Positions 1-8,881 of a stretch of DNA of 64,000 nt are shown one piece after another. Source of the DNA: Ferdinandcohnia sp047246645 (GTDB lineage Bacteria; Bacillota; Bacilli; Bacillales; Bacillaceae_L). The stretch covers positions 101,308-165,307 of the forward strand of contig NZ_JBFOKR010000013.1 in NCBI RefSeq assembly GCF_047246645.1, in the 5' to 3' direction. The position numbers and the translations under genes were made by a program. Every line of letters begins with the position of its first letter. Position 1 is the first letter of the stretch. The notes beneath the pieces were generated by a model. It had not been told where the DNA came from. It ran no database searches and saw nothing but the letters and a program-made list of their open reading frames with translations.

Positions 1-227
1 CAGTCGTATTTTATATCCACAATCTTTTGGGTATTCCCTGAGGTTTCCCCTTTATGCCATAACTCCTGACGAGAACGACTATAAAACCACGTTTCGCGCG
101 TTTTAACTGATTTTCTCAGTGATTCTTCATTCATATATGCAAGTGTTAAAACCTCTTTACTACCACCATCCTGCACAATAGCTGGAGCAAGTCCCTTTTC
201 ATCAAATTTTACAGATTCTATATTCAT
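1..227 (-). CDS. hisI: Phosphoribosyl-AMP cyclohydrolase HisI (partial, cut by left edge)
   Basis: Last visible gene of the his operon. It hydrolyses the purine ring of phosphoribosyl-AMP, the third step of histidine synthesis. About 75 N-terminal residues are visible; they contain the family signatures YMNEESL and TWFYSRSRQELWHKGETSG, which lie in the active-site half of the cyclohydrolase domain. The ATG overlaps the hisF stop by four bases (ATGA), so translation is probably coupled. Whether a HisE pyrophosphohydrolase domain follows, as in B. subtilis HisIE, cannot be seen because the window ends first. Confidence 0.95.
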   Translation of the reverse strand, partial: MNIESVKFDEKGLAPAIVQDGGSKEVLTLAYMNEESLRKSVKTRETWFYSRSRQELWHKGETSGNTQKIVDIKYD

Positions 228-982
228 CGGACATTTACCCCTTTCTCTTTTAAAAACGCTTTTACTTCTTTAACAGATGTTTCTTTATAGTGAAAAATAC
301 TTGCTGCCAATGCTGCATCTGCCTTACCTTCTTCAAAAGCTTCTACGAAGTGCTCTGCATTACCTGCTCCACCTGATGCAATAACTGGTACAGAAACTGC
401 AGAACTAACTACATTCGTTAGCTTAAGATTAAATCCGTCCTTGCTTCCGTCTTTGTCCATACTCGTTAACAAGATTTCGCCTGCACCCCGCTTAACCGCT
501 TCTTTTGCCCAAGCCACAACTTCCCAGTCTGTTGCGTTACGACCACCGTGGGTATAGACTCTCCAACTTCCTAGTGCTTCATCAAATCTAGCGTCAATCG
601 CAACGACAATACATTGAGAGCCGAAGAAATCTGCACCTTCTTTGATTAAGTCTGGATTAAGAAGGGCTGCTGTGTTAAGTGAAACTTTGTCAGCACCCGC
701 ACGAAGGATTTTTTTCATGTCTTCTAGAGAGTTGATTCCTCCTCCAACTGTAAAAGGAATCGCAAGCTCTGCTGCAACTTGTTCAACTACCTCTATCATC
801 GTTTTACGTCCTTCATGTGAAGCAGAGATATCTAAGAAAACAAGCTCATCGGCTCCCTCTGAATCATAAAACTTAGCAAGCTCAACAGGATCTCCAGCAT
901 CTCGCAGTTCAACAAACTGCACTCCTTTTACAACTCTTCCGTCCTTTACATCTAGACACGGAATAATTCGTTTTGTAATCAT
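224..982 (-). CDS. hisF: Imidazole glycerol phosphate synthase cyclase subunit HisF
   Basis: HisF forms the synthase with HisH. It takes ammonia made by HisH and turns PRFAR into imidazole glycerol phosphate and AICAR. It is a (beta/alpha)8 barrel of 252 residues, the usual length. The two catalytic aspartates are in place: Asp11 in PCLDV and Asp130 in VAIDAR. The phosphate-binding loops GGGIN and ASGGAG are present. I chose the ATG reading MITKRIIPCLD. The frame is open further upstream from a TTG inside hisA, but that would add 26 unrelated residues. The chosen ATG shares one base with the hisA stop (TGATG), which suggests coupled translation. Confidence 0.97.
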   Translation of the reverse strand: MITKRIIPCLDVKDGRVVKGVQFVELRDAGDPVELAKFYDSEGADELVFLDISASHEGRKTMIEVVEQVAAELAIPFTVGGGINSLEDMKKILRAGADKVSLNTAALLNPDLIKEGADFFGSQCIVVAIDARFDEALGSWRVYTHGGRNATDWEVVAWAKEAVKRGAGEILLTSMDKDGSKDGFNLKLTNVVSSAVSVPVIASGGAGNAEHFVEAFEEGKADAALAASIFHYKETSVKEVKAFLKEKGVNVR

Positions 983-1716
983 CAGGACTTCACCTCTTGT
1001 AAAGCCTCTCGGACAGAAAATTGGTTTGTATATAGGGCTTTTCCGACAATTGCGCCACAAACACCTTGACCAACTAATTCACTTAAGGCTGTCAGATCAG
1101 CCAACGAACTAACTCCACCAGATGCAATTACTTGTTTTCCTGTAACCGACGCTAGGTTCGCTACTGCTTCTAGATTTGGACCTGATAGCATCCCATCTGT
1201 TGCAATATCCGTAAATATAAAAACCTCTGCACCAGCATTGGCAAGTTCTACTCCTAGTTCAGTGGCTTTAACTGAAGACGTTTGTAGCCAGCCCTCTGTT
1301 GCAACATAACCGTTCTTTGCATCAATACCAATTGCGATTTTTTCTTTATAGATCTTGAGCATCTTTTTTACGAATGCTGGATTAGAAATTGCGGCGCTTC
1401 CTAAAATAACCCGGTCAACTCCGTTTTCGATGTAGTACTCTACATCCTCTTCCGTACGAATGCCCCCACCGATTTGCACCTTTGCGTTAAGCTTTTGTGC
1501 CACTTGAATGACATATTCGTCGTTTACGCGCTTGCCTGCTTTTGCTCCGTCCAAGTCAACCATATGGATCCATTCTGCTCCATCGTTTACGAACGCTTGA
1601 GCCATATCAAATGGGGAATCGCCGTAAATTGTTTCTTGATTATAATCACCTTGGAGGAGACGGACGCATTTTCCGCCTCTCATATCAATGGCTGGATAGA
1701 TTGTAAATGTACTCAT
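982..1716 (-). CDS. hisA: ProFAR isomerase HisA
   Basis: 1-(5-phosphoribosyl)-5-[(5-phosphoribosylamino)methylideneamino]imidazole-4-carboxamide isomerase. It opens the ribose ring of ProFAR by an Amadori rearrangement and supplies the HisHF substrate. It is 244 residues long, a (beta/alpha)8 barrel related to HisF. The catalytic aspartates are Asp11 (YPAIDMRGG) and Asp132 (IGIDAKNG), and the phosphate loops GGGIR and ASGGVS are present. The start overlaps the end of hisH by four bases and its end shares one base with hisF, so this part of the operon is tightly packed. Confidence 0.97.
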   Translation of the reverse strand: MSTFTIYPAIDMRGGKCVRLLQGDYNQETIYGDSPFDMAQAFVNDGAEWIHMVDLDGAKAGKRVNDEYVIQVAQKLNAKVQIGGGIRTEEDVEYYIENGVDRVILGSAAISNPAFVKKMLKIYKEKIAIGIDAKNGYVATEGWLQTSSVKATELGVELANAGAEVFIFTDIATDGMLSGPNLEAVANLASVTGKQVIASGGVSSLADLTALSELVGQGVCGAIVGKALYTNQFSVREALQEVKS

Positions 1717-2348
1717 ACAGTCACCTTCTTTTCTACGATTGCAGCATAATTTTTTAGAATTGCAAGACCAAGTTCACTGCTTTTTTCGGGGTGAAATTGT
1801 GTCCCAAATACGTTCCCCTTTCCAACTACAGCAGGTACTTCCACATCATAAGAACTACTCGCTAACACAACTTCTTGATCTGGTGTGGCTACGTAATAGG
1901 AATGGACGAAGTAAACGTGTCCGCCTTCCACACCTTTTAAGAGAGGAGAAGGGTTCTTTTTTTCAAGTTCGTTCCAACCCATATGTGGAACTTTGTATGA
2001 TTCTCCTGATGAAGTAACACCAGGAATTTTTATGATTTTTCCATTTAAGAGACCCAGGCCAGCTGAGTGTCCATTTTCTTCGCTTTCCTGGAATAATAAT
2101 TGCATGCCTAAGCAAATTCCTAGAAGCGGAGTACCAGAGTTTACTTCATCTTTTATAAAGGCAGCTAAGCCCGTTTCATTGAGAATGTCCATAGCGTCCT
2201 TAAACGAACCTACTCCTGGTAAAATTAATCCCTTCGTCTGTCTTAATTCTTCTGGTGAGCATGAAATGATATATTCATAATTCATTCGCTCAAGTGCTTT
2301 ACTCACGCTGTATAAATTCCCCATGCCATAATCAATTATGCCGATCAT
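1713..2348 (-). CDS. hisH: Imidazole glycerol phosphate synthase glutaminase subunit HisH
   Basis: Class I glutamine amidotransferase that hydrolyses glutamine and passes ammonia to HisF. It is 211 residues long. The triad is visible: nucleophile Cys79 in GICLGMQLL, and His186 and Glu188 in FGTQFHPEKS. The N-terminal IDYGMGN and the oxyanion-region PGVGSF are typical. It starts directly after the hisB stop and overlaps hisA by four bases, as expected for partners made together. Confidence 0.97.
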   Translation of the reverse strand: MIGIIDYGMGNLYSVSKALERMNYEYIISCSPEELRQTKGLILPGVGSFKDAMDILNETGLAAFIKDEVNSGTPLLGICLGMQLLFQESEENGHSAGLGLLNGKIIKIPGVTSSGESYKVPHMGWNELEKKNPSPLLKGVEGGHVYFVHSYYVATPDQEVVLASSSYDVEVPAVVGKGNVFGTQFHPEKSSELGLAILKNYAAIVEKKVTV

Positions 2349-2936
2349 TTATAACATTCCTTTCGTAGATGGAACCCCCTTAACACGCGGGTCAATCATC
2401 GTTGCTTCATCTAACGCACGACCTAATGCTTTAAATACCGCTTCAATCATATGGTGCGTGTTTTGCCCATAATGTACAATTACATGCAGGTTCATTCTTG
2501 CTTCTAATGCCAGCTTCCATAAAAACTCATGAACTAGCTCAGTATCAAAGGTTCCAACTCGAGAACTAGGAAACTCACCTTTTAATTCAAAATGAGGTCT
2601 GTTGCTCAAATCAATGACAACCTGCGCTAATGCTTCGTCCATTGGAACAAATGCATTTCCATAACGCTTTATCCCCTGCTTATCCCCAAGAGCTTCACGT
2701 AATGCCTGTCCTAGACAGATACCAATATCCTCTGTTGTATGGTGATCGTCTATTTCAACATCACCATCTGCATCAATTGATAAATTAAACTGACCATGCT
2801 TTGTAAAAAGGTCTAACATATGTGTTAAAAAAGGGACACCCGTTTCTAACTTTGAAATACCTTCTCCATCCACACTAAAATCCAACTTAATATCCGTCTC
2901 ATTTGTCTTTCGCCCAACAACTGCCTGTCTCGTCAT
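2349..2936 (-). CDS. hisB: Imidazoleglycerol-phosphate dehydratase HisB
   Basis: Mn-dependent dehydratase turning imidazole glycerol phosphate into imidazole acetol phosphate. It is 195 residues from the chosen ATG (MTRQAVVGRKTNET). The frame can extend three codons to a GTG, but a GGTAGGTG ribosome binding site sits six bases before this ATG. Duplicated metal-binding histidine motifs are visible: DDHHTTEDIG in the first half and HHMIEA in the second. It is the monofunctional Gram-positive form without a histidinol phosphatase domain. A 219-bp gap with a repeat element separates it from hisD. Confidence 0.96.
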   Translation of the reverse strand: MTRQAVVGRKTNETDIKLDFSVDGEGISKLETGVPFLTHMLDLFTKHGQFNLSIDADGDVEIDDHHTTEDIGICLGQALREALGDKQGIKRYGNAFVPMDEALAQVVIDLSNRPHFELKGEFPSSRVGTFDTELVHEFLWKLALEARMNLHVIVHYGQNTHHMIEAVFKALGRALDEATMIDPRVKGVPSTKGML

Positions 2937-3050
2937 CACTAACACCTACCGTTTATGAAATATGTAAACTTGTAAATTACTTTTAAAATGCTTGTGGATT
3001 ATTGGGCTTATTATGTTGTCAGATATGCACATAATCCACAAAGTCCACAA

Positions 3051-3130
3051 TGGTGCCTGACACCATAGAAATACAAATGTCCTCCTGAGGTGGACACTAC
3101 ACCTTATACTGAGTTATTCTTCAGGAGGAC
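3051..3130. repeat. Bipartite palindromic repeat, copy 1 (between hisD and hisB)
   Basis: Module A, a 15-bp palindrome (TGGTGCCTGACACCA, 3051-3065), is followed by an A-rich linker and module B, an imperfect palindrome (TGTCCTCCTGAGGTGGACA, 3078-3096). A further half of module B in inverse orientation (TCAGGAGGAC) lies at 3121-3130, so the hisD-hisB message can fold a 10-bp stem here. The same two modules recur at 6610-6655 and 24574-24619. It resembles the small REP or MITE-like intergenic elements common in Bacillaceae; its family name is not known to me. Confidence 0.75.
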
Positions 3131-3155
3131 TTCCTGCATTTTGTCATGCTCACAA

Positions 3156-4421
3156 TTATTTAAGACGTTCTTCCACCGCTCTAGCGTGGGCTTCTAAGCC
3201 TTCTAGTCTTGCAAATGCGGCTATTTTGGGACCATTTTCTTCTAGTGCCTGTTTACTATAGGAGATGATACTGGACTTTTTAGTAAAGTCATCTACATTT
3301 AATGGACTTGAGAAACGCGCTGTCCCGTTTGTGGGTAACACGTGATTTGGTCCTGCAAAATAATCTCCGACAGGCTCCGAACTGTATCGCCCTACAAAGA
3401 TAGCACCTGCATGTCTAATTTTGCTAACAAGCTCCATCGGTTCTTCTGTCATAATCTCTAAATGCTCTGGAGCGAGTTCATTCACAACTTTAATTGCTTG
3501 TTCAAGATCCTCCGTTACGTAAATAGCCCCATAATCAGTTATCGATGCTTTTGCAATATTCACACGTGGTAAAAGCTTTACCTGTCTTTCTACCTCAATA
3601 GAAACCTGCTCTGCCAGCTCCATGGAATGGGTCACAAGGATACTTGACGCACGCTCATCATGCTCAGCCTGTGACAAAAGATCTGTTGCTACTTCATTTG
3701 CCAATGCACTATCATCAGCTAAAACGACAATCTCACTTGGACCAGCAATCATGTCGATATCGACATTTCCATATACTTCACGCTTGGCAAGTGCAACAAA
3801 TATGTTCCCTGGTCCTACAATTTTATCCACAGGTTGAATAGTATCTGTACCAAAAGCAAGTGCCCCCACCGCTTGCGCTCCACCAACCTTGTAAATCTCA
3901 CCTACACCTAAAATATCAGCTGCTACTAAAACCCCGGCAGGAATGCTTCCATCTTTACCAGGGGGAGATACCATCACAATCCTTTCAACACCAGCTACTT
4001 GGGCTGGTACCACATTCATTAAAACGGAAGAAGGGTACGCAGCTTTTCCACCAGGCACATACACGCCAACTGCATCAAGCGGTGTAATTTTTTGACCAAG
4101 AATCGTACCGTTATCCTTCATCGTCATCCAAGACTGTTTGACCTGACGGGAATGGAAGTCTTGAATATTTTCAGCAGCTTCTTTTATTATGCCTACTACA
4201 TCTTTATCTACTTTTTTATACGCTTCTTCTATTTCCGCCCGACTAACCTTTAAATCAGAAAGAGAAACACCGTCAAATTTCTCGGTATACTTTTTTAAGG
4301 CGTAATCCCCTTTGGTTTTAACCTCAGAGAGGATTTCTAAAACTGCTTGCCGTTGCTCCTCTGTCCCGCTATCAATAGTTCTTTTAAGGGAAACAGTGCT
4401 CGTTACACGTTCTATCCGCAT
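3156..4421 (-). CDS. hisD: Histidinol dehydrogenase HisD
   Basis: Zinc- and NAD-dependent enzyme that oxidises histidinol to histidine in two steps, the last steps of the pathway. It is 421 residues long, close to the usual 427. Family signatures seen in order: YVPGGKAAYPSSVLMN (substrate and NAD region), VDKIVGPGN, the zinc-binding region around QAEHDERASS, APEHLEI and the C-terminal AGPNHVLPT. It starts 28 bases after the hisG stop, so it is co-transcribed with hisZG. Confidence 0.97.
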   Translation of the reverse strand: MRIERVTSTVSLKRTIDSGTEEQRQAVLEILSEVKTKGDYALKKYTEKFDGVSLSDLKVSRAEIEEAYKKVDKDVVGIIKEAAENIQDFHSRQVKQSWMTMKDNGTILGQKITPLDAVGVYVPGGKAAYPSSVLMNVVPAQVAGVERIVMVSPPGKDGSIPAGVLVAADILGVGEIYKVGGAQAVGALAFGTDTIQPVDKIVGPGNIFVALAKREVYGNVDIDMIAGPSEIVVLADDSALANEVATDLLSQAEHDERASSILVTHSMELAEQVSIEVERQVKLLPRVNIAKASITDYGAIYVTEDLEQAIKVVNELAPEHLEIMTEEPMELVSKIRHAGAIFVGRYSSEPVGDYFAGPNHVLPTNGTARFSSPLNVDDFTKKSSIISYSKQALEENGPKIAAFARLEGLEAHARAVEERLK

Positions 4422-4449
4422 CCTTTGTTAGTCCTTTCTATCTAATCTG

Positions 4450-5079
4450 TTATTGTGAAACAACCTTTGAAAGCCGCTCTACAATCTCATCGATTTGTTG
4501 GTCTTTTAAACGATAACTCACAGGATTCACAATTAAACGCGAAGTAATGTCCGCGATATGTTCTAACTCTACAAGACCGTTCTCTTTTAGCGTACGTCCA
4601 GTCGAAACAATATCCACAATACGGTCAGCAAGCCCAATAAGTGGAGCAAGCTCAATCGAACCATTCAGCTTAATAATTTCGACTTGCTCCCCATTTTCTC
4701 GAAAATAACTTGATGCAATCTTCGGATATTTCGTTGCAATTTTAGGAGCAACGCCCGTTATCCTTGTATTAGGTAAACCAGCTACTGCTAGATAACATTT
4801 GCTAATTTGAAGATCAAGAACTTCATAGACATCACGTTCTTCCTCAAGCATAACGTCTTTCCCGGCAATGCCAAGGTCTGCAACTCCATGCTCGACATAT
4901 GTTGTCACATCCATCGGCTTTGCTAACATAAACCGAAACGATTCCTCAGGAACATCGATAATTAGCTTTCGAGAGTCATCAAATTCAGGCGGAAGAGCAT
5001 AGCCAGCCTTTCGTAAAAGCTCAACTGCATCTTCAAAGATTCTTCCTTTAGGCATGGCAATCGTTAATATATCTTTCAT
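4450..5079 (-). CDS. hisG: ATP phosphoribosyltransferase HisG, short form
   Basis: Committed enzyme of histidine synthesis, joining ATP and PRPP. It is 209 residues long, the short form that lacks the C-terminal regulatory domain and needs HisZ as regulatory partner; hisZ lies immediately upstream. Visible signatures are MPKGRIFEDAVELL at the N terminus and the PRPP loop region VDIVSTGRTLKENG. I chose the ATG that shares one base with the hisZ stop (TGATG) and lies behind a strong AAGGAGGAG site. A GTG one codon earlier is too close to that site. Confidence 0.96.
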   Translation of the reverse strand: MKDILTIAMPKGRIFEDAVELLRKAGYALPPEFDDSRKLIIDVPEESFRFMLAKPMDVTTYVEHGVADLGIAGKDVMLEEERDVYEVLDLQISKCYLAVAGLPNTRITGVAPKIATKYPKIASSYFRENGEQVEIIKLNGSIELAPLIGLADRIVDIVSTGRTLKENGLVELEHIADITSRLIVNPVSYRLKDQQIDEIVERLSKVVSQ

Positions 5080-6251
5080 CACTTCTCCTCCTTCTTGGAA
5101 TTCCCAATGAAAAAGGTAACTTCATTAAACGCCTTAACACATGCATCAACATCTTTTAATCCAGCAATATCTTGTAAAATCACTCGTTCACCTTGTTCTC
5201 TTCTCTCCATAGCAAATCGAATCGCTTCTTCTCGTTGCTCTGAGCTAAAAACAACACAATGAATAGCTGCTTCCGTATTAGGTAAATCTAACGCTTCAAT
5301 TAATCGATCTAGCCGTACCGCAAATCCTGTCGCTGGTGCTGGGCGATCAAATTTATCAAACAATTGATCGTAGCGGCCGCCGTTTCCTACTAAAAATCCT
5401 ACATTTTCTGCATATACCTCAAATAAAATACCTGTGTAATAACTCATATGACTCACAAGGTTAAAGTCTATTTTTATATGCTCTGTTACACCAAAGGCCT
5501 TTAGTTTTTGCCAAAGTTGCTCAAGCTCATCAACCGCTTTTCTCCCACTTTCGCTTTCTACGAGTTCCTTTGCATACGGTATTTTCGTCTCATCACCTCT
5601 TAATTGTAAAAGGCTTAGTAAACGTTGCTTATCAATTGATGAAAGTTGCAGGTTATTCACATGCTGTCTGTAACCAACATAATTCTTTTCATATAAATAT
5701 CGACGAAGTACATCGGCTCTTTCTTCATTTCCAAGAATTTCAATGAAAAGAGATTTCACATATCCAATATGGCCAATTGGAACAGTAAAATTAGTAAGCC
5801 CCGCTTGTTTCAAAGCCGAAATCATTAATGCAATAACCTCTGCATCAGCACTTGTTGTACTGTCTCCAATGAACTCAATACCAATTTGTTCAAATTCAGC
5901 AGGTCTGCCGCCTTCTCGTTGTTGGGCACGGAATACATTTTCCGAATAAGCAAGTCGTAACGGGTAGCCTTCCTTGTATAAACGGGAAGCTGCAACACGG
6001 GCAATCGGTGCTGTTAAATCTGGTCGTAATACAAGAGTTTGACCTTGTTGATCAAGTAGCTTAAACAACTGGCGATCTAGAATCGCGGAAGCTTCTCCAA
6101 TTGTTTCGTAATATTCAAGAGTGGGTGTTTCAATGTATTGATATCCCCAACTTTCAATTTTTCTAGATATCGCATTACGGACTGTTTTTTTCGCTTCAAA
6201 TAAAGCCGGTAATGTGTCTCTCATCCCTAAAGGCTTTTCAAACATTAACAC
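5079..6251 (-). CDS. hisZ: ATP phosphoribosyltransferase regulatory subunit HisZ
   Basis: Catalytically inactive paralogue of histidyl-tRNA synthetase that assembles with short-form HisG and carries histidine feedback. It keeps the class II synthetase core, for example EKPLGMRDTLP, VLRPDLTAPIARV and VGNGGRYDQL. A GTG at 6251 (reading MLMFEKPLG) lies six bases after a GGTGGTG site, and an ATG two codons later is the alternative. It is the first gene of the operon, about 130 bases after the predicted start of transcription. Confidence 0.94.
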   Translation of the reverse strand: MLMFEKPLGMRDTLPALFEAKKTVRNAISRKIESWGYQYIETPTLEYYETIGEASAILDRQLFKLLDQQGQTLVLRPDLTAPIARVAASRLYKEGYPLRLAYSENVFRAQQREGGRPAEFEQIGIEFIGDSTTSADAEVIALMISALKQAGLTNFTVPIGHIGYVKSLFIEILGNEERADVLRRYLYEKNYVGYRQHVNNLQLSSIDKQRLLSLLQLRGDETKIPYAKELVESESGRKAVDELEQLWQKLKAFGVTEHIKIDFNLVSHMSYYTGILFEVYAENVGFLVGNGGRYDQLFDKFDRPAPATGFAVRLDRLIEALDLPNTEAAIHCVVFSSEQREEAIRFAMERREQGERVILQDIAGLKDVDACVKAFNEVTFFIGNSKKEEK

Positions 6252-6390
6252 GTTTTTCACCACCAAAATTTTATATACTTATCTTTTGTTAAAAACCTTA
6301 TATTATCAATAGTTTAATAGGCATATAGTAATAATCAATTTATGAGTTCACTTTAGTTCGCTAATATACTACCAAAGTAAAGTATACCTT

Positions 6391-6419
6391 ATTTTACACC
6401 TTAGCTATAGTAGCGTCAA
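6391..6419 (-). promoter_or_regulatory. Sigma-A promoter of the his operon
   Basis: On the minus strand TTGACG and TAAAAT are separated by exactly 17 bases, a near-consensus sigma-A promoter. It points into hisZ, with a leader of roughly 130 bases. I see no T-box motif, no long histidine codon run and no terminator hairpin in that leader. Confidence 0.8.
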
Positions 6420-6609
6420 CCAAAAGTCGTGTGAATTCCTGGAAGAGAAGAACGTTTTTTTGTTTTTCTTCTGTTTTATTCACCTTGTGAATTGTGGATA
6501 ATCTGAGGTGTGAATTAGGTTAGATGTGGATTATGTTGATAAAGTGGATAACTCAGTTAGAAAAAATGTAAGCAAGAGAGGAAGAAGAGAGGATAAAAAT
6601 GGAATATAG

Positions 6610-6655
6610 TGTCCTCCTGAGGTGGACAAGTGTATTTTTATGGTGCCTGACACCA
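6610..6655. repeat. Bipartite palindromic repeat, copy 2
   Basis: The same two modules as at 3051-3096, in the opposite orientation: module B (TGTCCTCCTGAGGTGGACA, 6610-6628) comes first, then module A (TGGTGCCTGACACCA, 6641-6655). It sits between the his promoter and the yvoF terminator. The rest of the 450-bp gap holds nothing else that I can identify. Confidence 0.75.
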
Positions 6656-6694
6656 TTGTGTATAGTGGGGATAATGAGGATAAGTTACATGCTC

Positions 6695-6737
6695 AAAAAA
6701 AGAGGAGGGCCTGTCCTATTGGACTGGTCCCTCCTCT
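6695..6737 (-). terminator. Intrinsic terminator of the hprK-yvoF cluster
   Basis: A nine-base stem (AGAGGAGGG paired with CCCTCCTCT) is followed on the minus strand by seven T. It overlaps the last codons of yvoF, so the 5' arm is coding. Confidence 0.85.
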
Positions 6738-7240
6738 TGTAGGCGTTGTTGCATTTGTTCTTTTGTGTAGATGATTTGCATGGGGTTGCCTCCGACGAAG
6801 CAGCCGGGCGGTACATCTTTGTGTACGAGTGTGCCTGCTGATACGATTGCTCCGTCCCCTATTTCTACCCCTGGTAGAATGGTTGAGTTTGCACCAATCA
6901 TAACCTCGCTGCCAATTTTTACATCCCCAAGTCTATATTCCTTAATTAAGTATTCATGGGCCAGTATGGTTGTGTTGTAGCCAATGACTGTGTTTCGACC
7001 AACACTTATTTTTTCAGGAAACATCACATCAAGCATAACCATAAGTGCAAATGATGTTTGATCTCCAACCTTCATTCCCAGAAAGTTTTTGTATAACCAG
7101 TTCTTCACTGCTAGAAATGGTGTATATCTTGCCAGTTGTATCACAATAAAGTTTCGGACAACCTTCCAAAAGGGAACGGTTTTATAAACATGCCAAAGCG
7201 AATTTGCACCAGAGACAGGATAACGTGTTGTCCTCCTCAC
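6716..7240 (-). CDS. yvoF: Hexapeptide-repeat acyltransferase YvoF
   Basis: Putative O-acetyltransferase of the left-handed beta-helix (maltose/galactoside acetyltransferase) type, acting on an unknown acceptor. It is 174 residues long. Imperfect hexapeptide repeats run through the second half (VGRNTVIGYNTTI, IGSEVMIGANSTI, IGDGAIVSAGTLV), ending in the usual PPGCFVGGNPMQII. The start is a GTG whose codon overlaps the ppaX stop by four bases. Position and order match yvoF in B. subtilis, where it follows ppaX and precedes hisZ. The native substrate is not apparent from sequence. Confidence 0.85.
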   Translation of the reverse strand: MRRTTRYPVSGANSLWHVYKTVPFWKVVRNFIVIQLARYTPFLAVKNWLYKNFLGMKVGDQTSFALMVMLDVMFPEKISVGRNTVIGYNTTILAHEYLIKEYRLGDVKIGSEVMIGANSTILPGVEIGDGAIVSAGTLVHKDVPPGCFVGGNPMQIIYTKEQMQQRLQEEGPVQ

Positions 7241-7923
7241 TTATGTGGTACCTCACGTTCGTTTTGTTTTGTAGATGCATTTTCTGTTGTTCCAACCAAC
7301 TTCAGTAAATCATTCATTGTTTCAAGCATAAAATCGGGCTCATATTTTAGAAGGAATTCACTACCCTTTGCTGACCATGCTACACCTGCAGTAAGGGTAT
7401 CTGCATTTTTTCCTGATAAAATATCATGATAATTATCCCCTATCATTATTGCCTCTTCAGCCTTAGCATCTAATAAAGATAGAGCAAGTTGAACTGGTTC
7501 AGGGTCTGGTTTTGGCTTTTTTACATCATCAAGTGTTACGATGACATCAAAAAATTGATCTAATTTTGTTAGCTTCAATCCCATATTGACTGTATTTCTC
7601 ATTTTTGTTGTTACAATTCCCAGCTTAAGTCCTTGCTCCTTAAGGGCTTTTATTGTATTGAATACCCCAGGAAACTCAGTCACAAGTTCATCATGTTTTT
7701 CATGATTAAACCTGCGGTATTCAGCAACCATCTCTTCCGCCCGATCAGGATCTAATGATGTAAATGTCTCATATAATGTAGGACCATTAAATGGGATGAC
7801 ATCTTCCTTCGTATATTGACCTGGATAATAAATTTCAAGTGTGTGTAAAAAAGATTCACTAATTAATTCATTCGTATCTATTAATGTCCCATCTAAATCA
7901 AATAACAGTGTATTAATTGCCAT
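7237..7923 (-). CDS. ppaX: Pyrophosphatase PpaX (HAD family)
   Basis: HAD-superfamily phosphatase. In B. subtilis PpaX hydrolyses the pyrophosphate that HPr kinase/phosphorylase releases when it dephosphorylates HPr-Ser-P, which fits its place in the hprK cluster. It is 228 residues long. HAD motif I is LLFDLDGTLIDTN with Asp9 and Asp11, motif II is VTTK, motif III is around KKPKPDP and motif IV is MIGDNYHDI. It overlaps yvoD upstream by 11 bases and yvoF downstream by four. Confidence 0.93.
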   Translation of the reverse strand: MAINTLLFDLDGTLIDTNELISESFLHTLEIYYPGQYTKEDVIPFNGPTLYETFTSLDPDRAEEMVAEYRRFNHEKHDELVTEFPGVFNTIKALKEQGLKLGIVTTKMRNTVNMGLKLTKLDQFFDVIVTLDDVKKPKPDPEPVQLALSLLDAKAEEAIMIGDNYHDILSGKNADTLTAGVAWSAKGSEFLLKYEPDFMLETMNDLLKLVGTTENASTKQNEREVPHK

Positions 7924-8857
7924 ATACTGCTTCCTTTCTGCTATTATGCTCTACCCGTCTCCAGATAAATGCAACCACCATTGTTAATAAGGTTGCTGTT
8001 ACGAGGCGAATGATAAGCAATGGTAAAACAGGTATGCCAAGTGGAATAAAAATAAGGGTATCCTCGACGACAGCGTGACACGCTACTAGGAAAATAAACG
8101 CCAATGTTAAATCCTTTTTACTTACATTATCCTCTTTTACTGCCTGAATCATTACACCTGCTCCGAAAGCTAGCCCGAACAATATTCCCGCTGCTAATGT
8201 TGTAGATGTGTTCTCCCTCATCCCCAGCACCTTAGTGACAGGTGACATCCATTTCGAAAATACATCTAGCCACTTTAATTCCTTTAAGATCTGAATCACG
8301 ATCATAAGAGGAATGACAATGACTGCTAATTGTAGAATTCCAAGTGATGCTTTTTCTATTCCGGCAAATAAAATACTTCCCAAACCACTCACTTGTTCAT
8401 CAGAGGCTGACACCAGTCCATACTTTGCTAGTTCACTTCCACCTTGCCAAACTAGATTAATAACGAATGCGGAGAAAAACGCAAGCCCAAGTCTTACTAA
8501 AACGATAATCCAAATCTTAATACCTACTTTTGCAGCAACAGTAGATTCGATAATCATATTATGTGAGAATGATAGCATTACAGCCAAAATAAACACTTCT
8601 TTTACTGTTAAATCAAGGGTTAATATTGCGCCAATTCCCGCATACAAGTTTAAGAAATTCCCTAATACTAATGGAATAGCTGCGTCACCTGATAATCCAA
8701 ACCAGCCCATTATTGGAGAAATCCATTTGATAACCCAATCCAACGCTGGTGTGTGTTGCAAAAGTGCAACGATAAGGGTTACGGGAAAAATGACTTTTCC
8801 TAATGTCCAAGTAGTCTTTAATCCAACGACTAGCCCTCTTTTGATTGTCTCTAGCAA
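7913..8857 (-). CDS. yvoD: Nucleoside-recognition (Gate) domain membrane protein YvoD
   Basis: Integral membrane protein of 314 residues with roughly eight hydrophobic segments and two related halves, each with Gate-type signatures (HTPALDWVIKWISPIMGWFGL and KWLDVFSKWMSPVTKVLGM, quoted here only as landmarks near residues 35 and 195). The family is associated with small-molecule transport or spore-related SpIIIM-like functions, but no substrate is established. The start is a TTG behind GAGAGGGG. It lies between lgt and ppaX exactly as in B. subtilis. Confidence 0.85.
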   Translation of the reverse strand: MLETIKRGLVVGLKTTWTLGKVIFPVTLIVALLQHTPALDWVIKWISPIMGWFGLSGDAAIPLVLGNFLNLYAGIGAILTLDLTVKEVFILAVMLSFSHNMIIESTVAAKVGIKIWIIVLVRLGLAFFSAFVINLVWQGGSELAKYGLVSASDEQVSGLGSILFAGIEKASLGILQLAVIVIPLMIVIQILKELKWLDVFSKWMSPVTKVLGMRENTSTTLAAGILFGLAFGAGVMIQAVKEDNVSKKDLTLAFIFLVACHAVVEDTLIFIPLGIPVLPLLIIRLVTATLLTMVVAFIWRRVEHNSRKEAVYGN

Positions 8858-8881
8858 ATTTCCCCTCTCCCATCTGTATTG

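Noticed and set aside
6252..6390. T-box or his attenuator in the his leader
   Set aside because: The leader is only about 130 bases, with no TGGNACCGCG motif and no terminator hairpin.
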